Positions 35,735 through 44,939 of a stretch of 64,000 nt of DNA are shown piece after piece (position 1 is the first letter of the stretch; each line of letters opens with the position of its first letter). The notes under the pieces are model-generated. The model made no database searches. It worked only from the letters and a program-made list of their open reading frames with translations, and was not told the origin of the DNA. The position numbers and the translations under genes were made by a program. The stretch is from Bacillus sp. SJS (GTDB lineage: Bacteria; Bacillota; Bacilli; Bacillales; Bacillaceae): NCBI RefSeq assembly GCF_000732485.2, contig NZ_JAQV02000031.1, forward strand, positions 248,001 to 312,000, given 5' to 3'.

Positions 35735-36469
35735 TCAGCGTTTTTTAAGCTTTTCTATATATTTCTGCTGCTTCTCAGACAGTTCATAGGTTTCAAGCAA
35801 ATCCGGTCTCCGTTCGAAGGTCCGCTTCAAGGATTCCTGTTCGCGCCACTCATCAATCAGCTTATGATTGCCTGATATGAGAGTATCCGGCACTCTCATT
35901 CCTCTAAAATCCGCCGGACGGGTGTAATGGGGATGTTCAAGCAGGCCTGAGCTGAATGAATCAAGGACAGGGGAATCTTCATTGCCAAGTACTCCCGGCA
36001 GCAAACGGACAACACTGTCAGCAATCGTCATGGACGGAAGCTCTCCTCCTGTAAGGACAAAATCGCCGATTGAAATTTCATCTGTTACAAGATGCTGACG
36101 GATCCGCTCATCATATCCCTCGTAGTGCCCGCAAATAAAGACAAGGTGTTCCGCTTCAGCCAATTCTTCTGCTTTCTGCTGATTAAACCGCTCTCCCTGC
36201 GGACAGACAAGTATAACCCTCGGCTCGGCAGCCGACGTATCTTTAATTGCCTGCACCGCGTCGAAAATCGGCTGCGGCTTCAGAACCATTCCGGCACCGC
36301 CGCCGTATGGATAATCATCCACCGTTTGATGTTTGTTGTCTGCATAATCCCTGAAATTAATCACATTAAATTTTACTGCTTCTTTTTCCTGTGCTTTTTT
36401 CATGATGGAGTGATGGAGCACCCCTTCAAACATTTCAGGAAAAATAGACAGAAAATCAATCCTCATCAT
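35735..36469 (-). CDS. trmD: tRNA (guanine-N1-)-methyltransferase TrmD
   Basis: TrmD makes m1G37 in tRNAs and prevents frameshifting. The protein ([18 protein letters not shown] at the start, 244 residues from the ATG at 36469) is a SPOUT methyltransferase with [18 protein letters not shown] near 58-75, the knot motif [16 protein letters not shown] near 111-126 and [15 protein letters not shown] near 130. GGAAGG lies 8 bases before the ATG, which is inside the rimM end (overlap 14 bases). A second ATG one codon later is equally possible. Confidence 0.97.
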   Translation of the reverse strand: MMRIDFLSIFPEMFEGVLHHSIMKKAQEKEAVKFNVINFRDYADNKHQTVDDYPYGGGAGMVLKPQPIFDAVQAIKDTSAAEPRVILVCPQGERFNQQKAEELAEAEHLVFICGHYEGYDERIRQHLVTDEISIGDFVLTGGELPSMTIADSVVRLLPGVLGNEDSPVLDSFSSGLLEHPHYTRPADFRGMRVPDTLISGNHKLIDEWREQESLKRTFERRPDLLETYELSEKQQKYIEKLKKR

Positions 36470-36986
36470 CAATCAAACCTTCCATCGGAGTGATGATAAT
36501 TTTCTTTTCCGAAGGGTTAATCTCTTTAACGACTTGTTTAATATATGGAATCAGCAAATCTTTTTTACGGGGTCTTTTTATAACCCAAACATCATTAGCG
36601 CCAGGGGTTAGAATTTCTTTTACTTTTCCAATCTCTTTCCCATCATCCGTGAATACGATGCAATCGATGATTTCATGGAAATAGAATTCATTTTCATCCA
36701 GCTCTGAAAGTTCAGACTCCGGAATCTTGATTACCATTCCTTTATAGCCTTCTACATCATTTATGTTCGGATGTCCTTTAAAGGTCAGCAAGTCAAAGTT
36801 TTTATGCTTGCGGTAACTTTCGATTTCAACTTCTTTAGGGATCGTCGTCTGTTCGCCGAAAATAAAAATCTTTTTCCCCGGCTGGTAGCGCTCATCTGCA
36901 AAATCTGTGACAGAAATGACTCTCACTTCTCCGCGGATTCCATGGGTATTCACAATCTTTCCAACATTAAACCATTTACCTTCCAT
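36456..36986 (-). CDS. rimM: 16S rRNA processing protein RimM
   Basis: RimM binds S19 and helps mature the head of the 30S subunit. The 176-residue protein has the N-terminal RimM domain ([20 protein letters not shown]) and a C-terminal PRC-barrel ([20 protein letters not shown]). It lies between ylqD and trmD with overlap to trmD. GAGGTGAC precedes the ATG. Confidence 0.97.
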   Translation of the reverse strand: MEGKWFNVGKIVNTHGIRGEVRVISVTDFADERYQPGKKIFIFGEQTTIPKEVEIESYRKHKNFDLLTFKGHPNINDVEGYKGMVIKIPESELSELDENEFYFHEIIDCIVFTDDGKEIGKVKEILTPGANDVWVIKRPRKKDLLIPYIKQVVKEINPSEKKIIITPMEGLIDDED

Positions 36987-36995
36987 TATGTCACC

Positions 36996-37376
36996 TCAGC
37001 GTATTTCAGTAATGATTCCATCTGTAATAATGATGCTTCTTTCAGTGATAGAGCTTGTCCAGGAATTACCCACTTCAAGCTCGACAATTGCCTGTACTTC
37101 TTTTTCTTTCAGCTCGCTGCCGAGCGGCAGGGTATTCAGCTGATCAATTTGAAAGTCGACCATCTTTATTTTATCCTTGCGCTTTTCGATTTCTTTCTTA
37201 TATTGCTGGCGCATTTCATTGCTTATGTTCGTTTTCTCGAGTTTTTTCAGCTGAAAATAAAGCTGATCGCACTCTCTCAGCAGCTGCTCCCGGTTTGAAT
37301 TAAACCCGTCCTGCAATTTATTTCTGCTGTTCTCTGTCAAAACCTGCATAACCGATACCGTTTGCATGATCTTCAC
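36996..37376 (-). CDS. ylqD: YlqD family protein
   Basis: A 126-residue protein of unknown function, corresponding to YlqD. I start it at the GTG at 37376 (MKIMQTVSVMQVLTENSR), as GGTGGA lies 6 bases upstream; the frame to 37409 is longer but lacks a good site. The middle is a coiled coil (about 30-75, rich in Lys, Glu, Gln), the C-terminal part is beta-like (VQAIVELEVGNSW). There is no membrane segment. It sits with rimM and trmD as in B. subtilis. Confidence 0.82.
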   Translation of the reverse strand: MKIMQTVSVMQVLTENSRNKLQDGFNSNREQLLRECDQLYFQLKKLEKTNISNEMRQQYKKEIEKRKDKIKMVDFQIDQLNTLPLGSELKEKEVQAIVELEVGNSWTSSITERSIIITDGIITEIR

Positions 37377-37407
37377 ACGCCATCCACCCTTCAAACACAC
37401 TCTCTCC

Positions 37408-37418
37408 ATTTTATCATT
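37408..37418 (-). promoter_or_regulatory. Possible extended -10 promoter of ylqD-rimM-trmD
   Basis: TGATAAAAT on the minus strand gives an extended -10 (TG-n-TAAAAT), 31 bases before the ylqD GTG and after the khpA terminator. No clear -35 is seen. A promoter is expected here since a terminator stands just upstream. Confidence 0.35.
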
Positions 37419-37461
37419 TTTCGTATGTAAGAAGAAAGAGCGGACAAAAAGCTTAGAGCAT

Positions 37462-37493
37462 AAAAAAAGACGGGGTTAATCCCCCGCCTTTTT
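37462..37493 (-). terminator. Intrinsic terminator after khpA
   Basis: GGCGGGG and CCCCGTC (7 pairs, one G-U) with loop GATTAA are followed on the minus strand by TTTTTTT. It begins 5 bases after the khpA stop and splits rpsP-khpA from ylqD-rimM-trmD. Confidence 0.88.
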
Positions 37494-37497
37494 CAAG

Positions 37498-37737
37498 TTA
37501 ATCGTTTATTTCAAGCTGAATTCGTTTAGAGGATCTTGTCCCCGCTGCATACACAACGGAACGAACGGCTCTTGCAATTCTTCCCTGCTTGCCAATGACT
37601 TTTCCGACATCATCTCGGCTGACGGTGAGCCGGTACACAATGACCTTGCTCTGAACTTCCTCTTCAACCGAAACCGCAGCCGGATCATCCACAAGCGGCT
37701 TAACAATTGTTTCGATTAACCCGATCATCTGATTCAT
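37498..37737 (-). CDS. khpA: KH-domain RNA-binding protein KhpA (YlqC)
   Basis: KhpA is a small KH-domain protein that binds RNA with partner KhpB and affects cell elongation in Firmicutes. The 79 residues have VYRLTVSRDDVGKVIGKQGR with the GxxG loop (GKQG) near 55-58, then IARAVRSVVYAAG. It starts one base after the rpsP stop, so the two are cotranscribed. Confidence 0.93.
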   Translation of the reverse strand: MNQMIGLIETIVKPLVDDPAAVSVEEEVQSKVIVYRLTVSRDDVGKVIGKQGRIARAVRSVVYAAGTRSSKRIQLEIND

Positions 37738-37738
37738 C

Positions 37739-38035
<297 letters not shown>

Positions 38036-38047
38036 TCACAAGATAGT

Positions 38048-38076
38048 ATATTATCAATGTTGCATTGGTTTGTAAA
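38048..38076 (-). promoter_or_regulatory. Putative sigma-A promoter of rpsP
   Basis: TTTACA (38071-38076) and TAATAT (38048-38053) stand 17 bases apart on the minus strand, about 36 bases before the rpsP ATG. The -35 matches at 5 of 6, the -10 at 4 of 6; GATAAT overlapping the -10 is another choice at 15-base spacing. Confidence 0.5.
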
Positions 38077-38102
38077 GTGTTTTTTCTTAACAGACCTAAA
38101 AT

Positions 38103-39446
38103 TTACATGAATGGAAACTTCATGCCGCCTTTTCTCTTGCCTTTTGACATGCTTGTCATCTGTTTCATCATCTTTTTCATGTCTTCAAATTGCTTAAGCA
38201 GGCGGTTTACTTCAGGAACCGACGTGCCGCTTCCCTTCGCAATCCGCTTTCTGCGTCCGGCATTGATGACCTCCGGATGCTGCTTCTCTTCTTTTGTCAT
38301 GGACTTGATAATCGCCTCAACATGACCGATTTGCTTTTCATCGACCTGAACGTTCTTAAGTCCCTTCATCTTTCCGGCACCAGGAATCATTCCAAGAAGT
38401 TCATCAAGCGGTCCCATGCTGCGGACCTGCCCAAGCTGTTCAAGAAAATCATCAAACGTAAAGCTCGCTGTTCTCATTTTCTGTTCAAGCTCTTTCGCCT
38501 TGTCTTCATCAACATTGGCCTGAGCCTTTTCAATCAGGGTGAGAACATCCCCCATTCCAAGGATCCTCGAAGCCATCCGTTCAGGGTGAAACGCCTCAAT
38601 CGCATCGAGCTTTTCACCGAGACCCACATATTTAATAGGTGTTTCGGTTACCGCACGAATAGACAGGGCAGCACCGCCGCGCGTATCGCCGTCAAGCTTC
38701 GTTAGCACAACTCCGGTAAGTCCGAGGCGCTCGTTAAAGCTTTGGGCAACATTGACAGCATCCTGTCCGGTCATGGCATCAACCACAAGGAAAATTTCAT
38801 CGGGATTTGCCAGTTCTTTTACCTGAGTCAGTTCGTCCATCAGATTTTCGTCAACATGAAGACGGCCGGCTGTATCAATCAGCACGTAATCATGGTGTTC
38901 CTGCCTCGCATGAGCGATTGCCTGCTTGGCAATTTCAACAGGACTAATCTGATCTCCAAGTGAAAAAACATCCATATTCAGCTGTTTACCAAGGGTTTCC
39001 AGCTGTTTAATTGCAGCCGGACGGTATATATCTGCAGCGACCAAAAGCGGTTTGCGGTTATGCTTCTTTCTAAGAAGATTAGCAAGTTTCCCCGTCGTCG
39101 TTGTCTTACCTGCCCCTTGCAGACCGACCATCATAATGACAGTCGGAGGTTTTTTCGCAACAGCAATTTTGCTTTGCTCTCCGCCCATCAATGCCGTTAA
39201 TTCTTCCTTAACGACTTTAATAACCTGCTGTCCGGGAGTAAGACTCTGCATGACCTCCTGGCCTACAGCCCGCTCGCTTACGCGTTTGACAAAGTCTTTA
39301 ACGACCTTGAAATTAACATCCGCTTCAAGCAGAGCAAGTCGGACTTCCCGCATCATTTCTTTTACATCGGCCTCGGAAACTTTTCCTTTGCCGCGAATCT
39401 TCGTTATGGTCTGCTGAAGCCGGTCGGCCAATCCTTCGAAAGCCAT
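38103..39446 (-). CDS. ffh: Signal recognition particle protein Ffh
   Basis: Ffh is the protein part of the signal recognition particle, bringing membrane proteins to FtsY and SecYEG. The 447-residue protein has N, G and M domains: P-loop GLQGAGKTTTTGKLA near 108-122, DTAGRLHVDE near 190, TKLDGDTRGGAALS near 246, and the Met-rich M domain with RRKRIAKGSGTSVPEVNRLL near 385-404 that binds 4.5S RNA. The C-terminus is very basic. It follows ylxM by 13 bases. No 4.5S RNA gene is seen in the window. Confidence 0.98.
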   Translation of the reverse strand: MAFEGLADRLQQTITKIRGKGKVSEADVKEMMREVRLALLEADVNFKVVKDFVKRVSERAVGQEVMQSLTPGQQVIKVVKEELTALMGGEQSKIAVAKKPPTVIMMVGLQGAGKTTTTGKLANLLRKKHNRKPLLVAADIYRPAAIKQLETLGKQLNMDVFSLGDQISPVEIAKQAIAHARQEHHDYVLIDTAGRLHVDENLMDELTQVKELANPDEIFLVVDAMTGQDAVNVAQSFNERLGLTGVVLTKLDGDTRGGAALSIRAVTETPIKYVGLGEKLDAIEAFHPERMASRILGMGDVLTLIEKAQANVDEDKAKELEQKMRTASFTFDDFLEQLGQVRSMGPLDELLGMIPGAGKMKGLKNVQVDEKQIGHVEAIIKSMTKEEKQHPEVINAGRRKRIAKGSGTSVPEVNRLLKQFEDMKKMMKQMTSMSKGKRKGGMKFPFM

Positions 39447-39459
39447 CTATACCGCCTCC

Positions 39460-39792
39460 TTATTCCAAATTATCCAGCGCTTCAAAAAGATCCAGCAGCT
39501 GTCCTTCGCGTTCCGTTTCAGACGCAAGTTCCTTAAGCTGTTTCATAATTGCATTGCGCTTCTGAAACTTATGAAGCAGCAGCAGCTTTTCTTCGTATTG
39601 CTCAAGCATCGCTTCCGTCCGTTTAATGTTATCATAAACGGCTTGTCTGCTGACGCTGTATTCTTCGGCAATTTCACCGAGGGAATAATCATCGAGATAA
39701 TAAAGAGACATATAGCTCTTCTGCTTCGATGTAAGCAGTGACTGATAAAAATCAAAGAGGTAATTCATCCGCGTCGTTTTTTCTAAAATCAC
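39460..39792 (-). CDS. ylxM: SRP-associated helix-turn-helix protein YlxM
   Basis: YlxM is a small protein that in streptococci binds SRP RNA and Ffh; in Bacillus its role is less clear. The 110 residues show a sigma-70 region-4-like helix-turn-helix ([20 protein letters not shown] near 28-47) and a coiled-coil C-terminal part. The start is GTG with GGGGAGAG upstream. It is coupled to ffh and has a good promoter upstream. Confidence 0.93.
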   Translation of the reverse strand: MILEKTTRMNYLFDFYQSLLTSKQKSYMSLYYLDDYSLGEIAEEYSVSRQAVYDNIKRTEAMLEQYEEKLLLLHKFQKRNAIMKQLKELASETEREGQLLDLFEALDNLE

Positions 39793-39837
39793 GGCTCTCT
39801 CCCCTTTTGTTAAGTGAAATGCCTTTACAACAATTAC

Positions 39838-39866
39838 AGTTTACCGAGATTAAGACACCATGTCAA
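39838..39866 (-). promoter_or_regulatory. Putative sigma-A promoter of ylxM-ffh
   Basis: TTGACA (39861-39866) is a perfect -35 and TAAACT (39838-39843) a 4-of-6 -10 at 17-base spacing on the minus strand. The -35 lies within a small inverted repeat TCAAG/CTTGA (39863-39879), and directly upstream begins the GC-rich dispersed repeat. Confidence 0.6.
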
Positions 39867-39880
39867 GTTTTTATCTTGAC

Positions 39881-40006
39881 GAAAAGAAAAGCGGAGGCGG
39901 CTTGCCCAGCCGTGAGAGACGGTGGAGCCGGAACTGACAAAGTCGCTCTTTGACTTTGACAGGGCTGGCGAAGCAGCCGAACGGCTAGCCGCCGGAGCTG
40001 GACACA
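39881..40006. repeat. Dispersed GC-rich repeat (family A) between ftsY and ylxM
   Basis: The stretch runs from GAAAAGAAAAGCGGAGGCGG to GCCGGAGCTGGACAC. Read on the minus strand it begins GTGTCCAGCTCCGGCGGCT and ends CCGCCTCCGCTTTTC, which is the ground plan of a repeat that, from memory, is scattered between genes in Bacillus and Geobacillus. The arms GGCGGCT (39896-39902) and AGCCGCC (39987-39993) are exact inverted repeats, and a near-perfect hairpin built on GACAAAGTC lies inside. No coding frame is convincing. Between 40007 and 40085 nothing is recognised. Confidence 0.65.
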
Positions 40007-40085
40007 GAAACCAAGTTCGATAAGCCGCTTGATTATGCCCTGATCGTGGGAGGCCCATTATTCCGCTCAATATACTTTTTTATAA

Positions 40086-40211
40086 CTCAGCAATTATCTT
40101 CCAATAGTCAGCAATTAATAAGCAAAAGTCAGCAATTAACTGCTTGATGTCAGCAATTATCCGCTAAATGTAAGAAATTCCCTTCAATAAGTCAGCGATT
40201 ATTTAAAAACA
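40086..40211. repeat. Six-unit 21-base tandem array with core GTCAGCAATTA
   Basis: Six units of exactly 21 bases follow head to tail. Each begins with the 11-base core GTCAGCAATTA (or close: CTCAGCAATTA in unit 1, GTAAGAAATTC in unit 5, GTCAGCGATTA in unit 6) and goes on with 10 bases that differ from unit to unit. Units 2, 3 and 4 have the exact core. No reading frame runs through. The array lies in the ftsY-ylxM gap, and the 120 bases after it, up to the ftsY terminator, show nothing recognisable. Confidence 0.85.
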
Positions 40212-40334
40212 GCCGTCATTGACCCCCAGACGAATGTAATTCTCCTCCTTGCAGACAACATATCGTGAAAAAACTGATCCTCTTTCTTATTTTTCACATT
40301 TGCTACCCTAAATTTAATCAGTTTACCCGTCTAA

Positions 40335-40369
40335 TTAAAAAAGAAAGCCTGGCAGCCAGGCTTTCTTTA
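40335..40369 (-). terminator. Intrinsic terminator after ftsY
   Basis: AAGAAAGCCTG and CAGGCTTTCTT make an 11-base-pair stem with loop GCTGC, followed on the minus strand by TTTTTAATT. It begins 6 bases after the ftsY stop. Confidence 0.92.
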
Positions 40370-40374
40370 CATAG

Positions 40375-41358
40375 TTAAGCTTCCTCTACCAAATCCGCGA
40401 ACAGACCATATACATATTGCTGTGCGTTGAATTCCTGGAGGTCGTCTATTTTTTCTCCCAGACCTACGAACTTGACGGGAATGTCCAGTTCGTTGCGGAT
40501 GGCGAGGACGATACCTCCTTTTGCGGTTCCATCGAGCTTGGTCAGGACAATTCCGGTTACGTTGGTGGATTGTGAAAATTGCTTGGCCTGGCTCATGGCG
40601 TTTTGTCCGGTTGTAGCATCAAGGACGAGCAGGACCTCGTGAGGGGCGCCTGGAATTTCACGTTCAATTACGCGTTTTACTTTTTCGAGCTCGCTCATTA
40701 AGTTCACTTTGTTTTGCAGCCTTCCAGCTGTATCACAAATCAGAACATCCGCTTTTCTCGCTTTGGCCGCCTGTACGGCATCAAACATGACTGCTGCGGG
40801 ATCAGATCCTGCTGATTGCTTGATGACTGCAGTTCCTGTTCGCTGTCCCCACACTTCAAGCTGCTCGATCGCTCCGGCACGGAACGTATCTCCAGCTGCA
40901 AGGACGACGGATTTTCCTTCACTTTTGAATTTATTGGCGAGCTTTCCGATTGTCGTTGTTTTCCCTACTCCGTTAACGCCTACAACTAAAATAACATTCA
41001 GCTGGTTTTCTTTTATATTCAGCGCGGTAGAGGATTCTTTTCCATCATCATATATTTCAACAAGCTTTTCAGAAATGACGTCACGAACCTCGAGAGGATC
41101 CTGAATGTTGCGGAGCTTGACTTCAGTCTTAAGCTCTTCAATTAAATCCATGACGGTTGTGACGCCTACGTCAGCACTGATCAGAATTTCCTCAAGTTCT
41201 TCAAAGAATTCCTCATCTACTTTTCTAAAGCGTGAAACCAGTTCATTTACTCTTGAGGAAAAATTGGACCTTGTTTTCGTCAGGCCATCTTTAAATTTAT
41301 TTGAAACGGAATCAGACTGCTTCGTTATGCTTTCTTTTAATTTTTTAAAAAAGCTCAT
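40375..41358 (-). CDS. ftsY: Signal recognition particle receptor FtsY
   Basis: FtsY is the membrane receptor for Ffh-bound ribosomes. The ATG at 41358 (MSFFKKLKESI) with GGGGAG 7 bases upstream gives 327 residues; the frame from 41376 has no such site. The A domain is short and amphipathic, as is usual in Bacillus. The NG domain has P-loop GVNGVGKTTTIGKLA near 128-142, ICDTAGRLQNK near 213 and TKLDGTAKGGIVL near 274. It follows smc by 14 bases. Confidence 0.97.
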   Translation of the reverse strand: MSFFKKLKESITKQSDSVSNKFKDGLTKTRSNFSSRVNELVSRFRKVDEEFFEELEEILISADVGVTTVMDLIEELKTEVKLRNIQDPLEVRDVISEKLVEIYDDGKESSTALNIKENQLNVILVVGVNGVGKTTTIGKLANKFKSEGKSVVLAAGDTFRAGAIEQLEVWGQRTGTAVIKQSAGSDPAAVMFDAVQAAKARKADVLICDTAGRLQNKVNLMSELEKVKRVIEREIPGAPHEVLLVLDATTGQNAMSQAKQFSQSTNVTGIVLTKLDGTAKGGIVLAIRNELDIPVKFVGLGEKIDDLQEFNAQQYVYGLFADLVEEA

Positions 41359-41372
41359 TGGTTTTCTCCCCT

Positions 41373-44300
41373 TCACTTTGTTGTGGCAAATTCTTTGGAG
41401 TCTTCCAATCGGACTGATACGAGCTTGGATACTCCTGACTCCTGCATCGTAACTCCATACAGCACATCACATTCCTCCATCGTTCCTTTACGATGGGTTA
41501 TGACAATGAATTGAGTCTGTTCGCTGAATTGTTTCAAGTACTGGGCAAACCGGTATACATTTGCTTCATCAAGGGCTGCTTCCACCTCATCAAGAATACA
41601 GAAAGGCACTGGTCTAACTTTTAGGATGGAGAATAAAAGCGCGATCGCAGTGAGCGCTCGCTCTCCGCCTGAAAGCAGGCTGAGATGCTGCAGTTTTTTC
41701 CCCGGAGGCTGGGCCACAATATCCACACCAGTATTCAATAAATCTTCAGGGTCCGACAGCCTAAGCTCAGCCCTTCCCCCTCCAAACAATGCTTGGAAGA
41801 CAGACTCGAAATGGGATCGGATCTGCTCGAAGGTTGTGGAAAACCTTCGTTTCATCTCCCCATCCATTTCATCAATAACCTGGTGAAGCGTATTCTTAGC
41901 TTCAAGGAGGTCTTCCCGCTGATCATGGAGAAATTGATAGCGCTCTGAGACCCGCTCATACTCATCGATTGCACCGAGATTTACCGTGCCGAGCTCTTCA
42001 ATGCCGCGCTTGATGAGTTTTACTTTTCTTCTTGCTTCTTCAGGCTCAAGAGTTAGCTCGTATCTCTCTTTTGCACGTTCAAATGTAAGCAGGTATTCCT
42101 GGCGCAGATGGTTCAGCTTCGTATCAAGCTCGATATCAAGGCGTGTAATTTTCAATTCTTCATCTTTGAGCCAATCCGAAATCTGCTTATAAATGCGCGA
42201 GCTTTCCTTCAGCTCATGCTCCATGCTTTCGAGCCTTTGCTGCAGGTTTGTACGCTCGGATTTTTTTTCAGCGATCATTTCGATCGTTTTATTCTTTTCG
42301 TTGAGTTTCTCTGTTGAAGCATTCGCAAGGGTTTGCTCCCCGCTCGTATTTGAGCTGACTTCAGTTGTCAAAAGCGACAGATCTTCCTCTGCTTCCTTCA
42401 GCCTTCTCAAGTTCTCGTCATGCTCTTCTTTTAAACGGCCGGCTTTTTCTGACACGTTTTCATAGGATTGCTGCTTGCCCGCCAGAATAATCTTCAGTTC
42501 AGTCAGTTCCTGCTGAAGCCCGGCCCTGGACTCCTGCTGCGTGCTTTTCAATGATGACAGTTTGCTTATTTCTGTATCCATTTGCTTAAGCTGAGCTGCC
42601 GTCTTCTCGATTAAGGCATTAAGTTCAGTTAAACGCGCTTCATTTTTTTGCCATTCGTGGTCGAATGATTCTTTTTCGGCATCGTAGATAGAAAGATGGT
42701 CATTTACATTTTTCACTTTCCATTCCGCTTCTTTTACGGCCGTTTGGAGCGTATTCAAATTGATCCGGAGCGCATCTCCTGCTTTTCTCAGCTCCTCAAC
42801 TTGCTGTTCTTGCTCCTGCAATGAGGATTTTCGTTTTTTCACATCGGCTTCCAGCTCGGCTGTTTGGGTTTCCATTTCCTTCAGCTGAACAGCGATGGCT
42901 TCAAGCTCGCGGTTCCGGCTCAGCAAAGATCCGGTCTTTTGCTTTACAGCCCCGCCTGTCATCGACCCGCCAGGATTGACAACGTCTCCATCTAGCGTAA
43001 CGATCCGGTACCTGAATTGAAGGATTTTTGACAGTTCATTAGCTCCTTTTAAATCCCTCGCTACGATGACAGCGCCAAGAAGGTTTTCCATGACTGCCGA
43101 ATACCGGGAATCGAATACAGCAAGTTCTGATGCAATTCCTATAAAAGAAGAATGTTCGGAAAGCTTCATTTTGTCTGAAGTGCCGATTTTCCTGCTTTTC
43201 ATGATTGAAAGCGGCAGGAATGTAGCCCGTCCGAAAGAGTTTTGCTTAAGATAGGCTATAGCGGACCTGGCTACTTTTTCATCCTCTGTCACAATGTGCT
43301 GCGAGGCGGCACCAAGCGCTATTTCTATAGCCGTTTCATATTCTTTTTCCGTTTTTAAAAGCTCGGCGATCGCTCCATGAATGCCGCTGAATCGTTCCCT
43401 TGACTTCAAAATCTCTTTTACTCCCTGGAAAAATCCGGAATAATCCTCCTGCATTGCTTCCAGCATTTCTTTGCGAGAGCGGATTTGCTGCAGGTATTGG
43501 TAGGCCTTATACAGCGCAGATTCGTTTTTGCTGTAAGAATCACGATCGGTTTCAAGCCTATTAAGTGCTCGCCGGAAAGCAGTGACTTGCTCATTCATGG
43601 CTTTCTCTGCCTCGGCAAATTCTTTTTGCAGTTTTTCTTTTTCCTCAGATAAGAGGCGGCGTTCCTGGAGATACTTGCTGTTGCCGTCCGAAAGTCTCTC
43701 ATTTTTCACAGACTGCTGTCTAAGCTGCTCTGTTATGTAGGATGTTTCATTTTTTGCAGATGTTTGCTGGTTCAGTATATCGAAGTATTCGCTTTTTAGC
43801 CGTTCAATATCATGTTCGATATTACCATTCTGAGCATCAAGAAGGCTTTGCTTTTCTTTTACAAGCTGCTTTGCTTCTTTCATCTCCGCAGAAAGAAGAG
43901 CCACTTTTTCCGCTTCCAAATCCCTGTCCCTCGCGAGAAGTTCAATTTTCCCGCTCAACTCATCAATTAGCTGTTCTAGCTGGCCGCGGTTTGCCTGTGC
44001 GTTTTTTCTTCTCTCTTTTAAGACTTCTTTTCTCCCCTCGAGTTTTTCAAGCTCTTCGCTCGTTTGAAGGAGAATTTGCTGAAGGCTGTCAAGTGTCCCA
44101 TCCAGCTCAGAAACTCTGCTGCGGGAATCACTGATGGCCATTTCCTGTTTTTGGACAGAAGCTGCAAGCTCGGTTTCTTTTTCCCGGGTGCTTTCAGCCG
44201 TTTTGGTCAAACTTGTCCACTTCTGGTGGAGCTCCTCAATATCATGTACCGTTAAGGCAACCTCAATCTGCTCGAGCTCCTCCTTTTTTTCCAAGTAATC

Positions 44301-44939
44301 TTTCGCAATCGATGCCTGAACTTTTAAAGGCTCTACCTGTCCTTCCAATTCGTGAAGAATATCCTGGACGCGATTCAGGTTATCATGTGTTTCGGATAAT
44401 TTATGTTCGGCTTTCTTTTTTCTTGTTTTGTATTTCAGTACCCCGGCAGCTTCTTCAAAAATGCTTCGGCGCTCTTCTGCTTTGCTGCTCAGGATTTCTT
44501 CTACCTTCCCTTGGCTTATAATCGAAAAGGCTTCTTTCCCCAGTCCTGAATCCATAAATAAATCGACAATATCTTTTAGGCGGCAGGACTGCTTGTTGAT
44601 GTAATATTCACTTTCTCCGGAACGGAATACTTTCCTCGTAATACTTACTTCATGAAAATCAATTGGCAAAAAATGATCTTCATTATCAAGGGTTAGTGTA
44701 ACTTCTGCCAAATTGAGACCTCTTCTTGAGTCACTTCCTGCAAAAATGATATCCTCCATTTTACCGCCGCGGAGTGATTTTGCGGATTGCTCACCAAGAA
44801 CCCAGCGGACCGCATCTGTAATATTGCTTTTACCGCTTCCGTTCGGTCCAACGACTGCTGTAACCCCTTTTACAAAATCAACACTTGCCCGATCTGCAAA
44901 GGATTTGAATCCTGCTATGTCCAATCGTTTGAGGAACAT
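41373..44939 (-). CDS. smc: Chromosome segregation protein SMC
   Basis: SMC is the core of the bacterial condensin that organises and separates chromosomes. The 1188-residue protein has Walker A VGPNGSGKSNITDAVRWVLG near 30-49, two long coiled coils (about 165-500 and 670-1020), a hinge (about 505-665, with LDGDVVNPGGSMTGG) and the ABC signature LSGGERALTAIALLFSILKV near 1094-1113 followed by Walker B FCILDEVEAALDEAN. AAGGAGGACC precedes the ATG. Its neighbours rnc and ftsY are the same as in B. subtilis. Confidence 0.98.
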   Translation of the reverse strand: MFLKRLDIAGFKSFADRASVDFVKGVTAVVGPNGSGKSNITDAVRWVLGEQSAKSLRGGKMEDIIFAGSDSRRGLNLAEVTLTLDNEDHFLPIDFHEVSITRKVFRSGESEYYINKQSCRLKDIVDLFMDSGLGKEAFSIISQGKVEEILSSKAEERRSIFEEAAGVLKYKTRKKKAEHKLSETHDNLNRVQDILHELEGQVEPLKVQASIAKDYLEKKEELEQIEVALTVHDIEELHQKWTSLTKTAESTREKETELAASVQKQEMAISDSRSRVSELDGTLDSLQQILLQTSEELEKLEGRKEVLKERRKNAQANRGQLEQLIDELSGKIELLARDRDLEAEKVALLSAEMKEAKQLVKEKQSLLDAQNGNIEHDIERLKSEYFDILNQQTSAKNETSYITEQLRQQSVKNERLSDGNSKYLQERRLLSEEKEKLQKEFAEAEKAMNEQVTAFRRALNRLETDRDSYSKNESALYKAYQYLQQIRSRKEMLEAMQEDYSGFFQGVKEILKSRERFSGIHGAIAELLKTEKEYETAIEIALGAASQHIVTEDEKVARSAIAYLKQNSFGRATFLPLSIMKSRKIGTSDKMKLSEHSSFIGIASELAVFDSRYSAVMENLLGAVIVARDLKGANELSKILQFRYRIVTLDGDVVNPGGSMTGGAVKQKTGSLLSRNRELEAIAVQLKEMETQTAELEADVKKRKSSLQEQEQQVEELRKAGDALRINLNTLQTAVKEAEWKVKNVNDHLSIYDAEKESFDHEWQKNEARLTELNALIEKTAAQLKQMDTEISKLSSLKSTQQESRAGLQQELTELKIILAGKQQSYENVSEKAGRLKEEHDENLRRLKEAEEDLSLLTTEVSSNTSGEQTLANASTEKLNEKNKTIEMIAEKKSERTNLQQRLESMEHELKESSRIYKQISDWLKDEELKITRLDIELDTKLNHLRQEYLLTFERAKERYELTLEPEEARRKVKLIKRGIEELGTVNLGAIDEYERVSERYQFLHDQREDLLEAKNTLHQVIDEMDGEMKRRFSTTFEQIRSHFESVFQALFGGGRAELRLSDPEDLLNTGVDIVAQPPGKKLQHLSLLSGGERALTAIALLFSILKVRPVPFCILDEVEAALDEANVYRFAQYLKQFSEQTQFIVITHRKGTMEECDVLYGVTMQESGVSKLVSVRLEDSKEFATTK

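Noticed and set aside
39881-40085. Coding remnant between ftsY and ylxM
   Set aside because: The short minus-strand frame there is Ser/Pro/Arg rich, follows the GC-rich repeat and has no ribosome binding site; it is better explained by the repeat.
40086-40211. 21-base array as a CRISPR
   Set aside because: The conserved part is only 11 bases and imperfect in three of six units, the variable parts are 10 bases, and no cas gene is near.
43742-44134. Plus-strand frame of 130 codons
   Set aside because: It mirrors the coiled-coil part of smc; repeated heptads give long open antisense frames.
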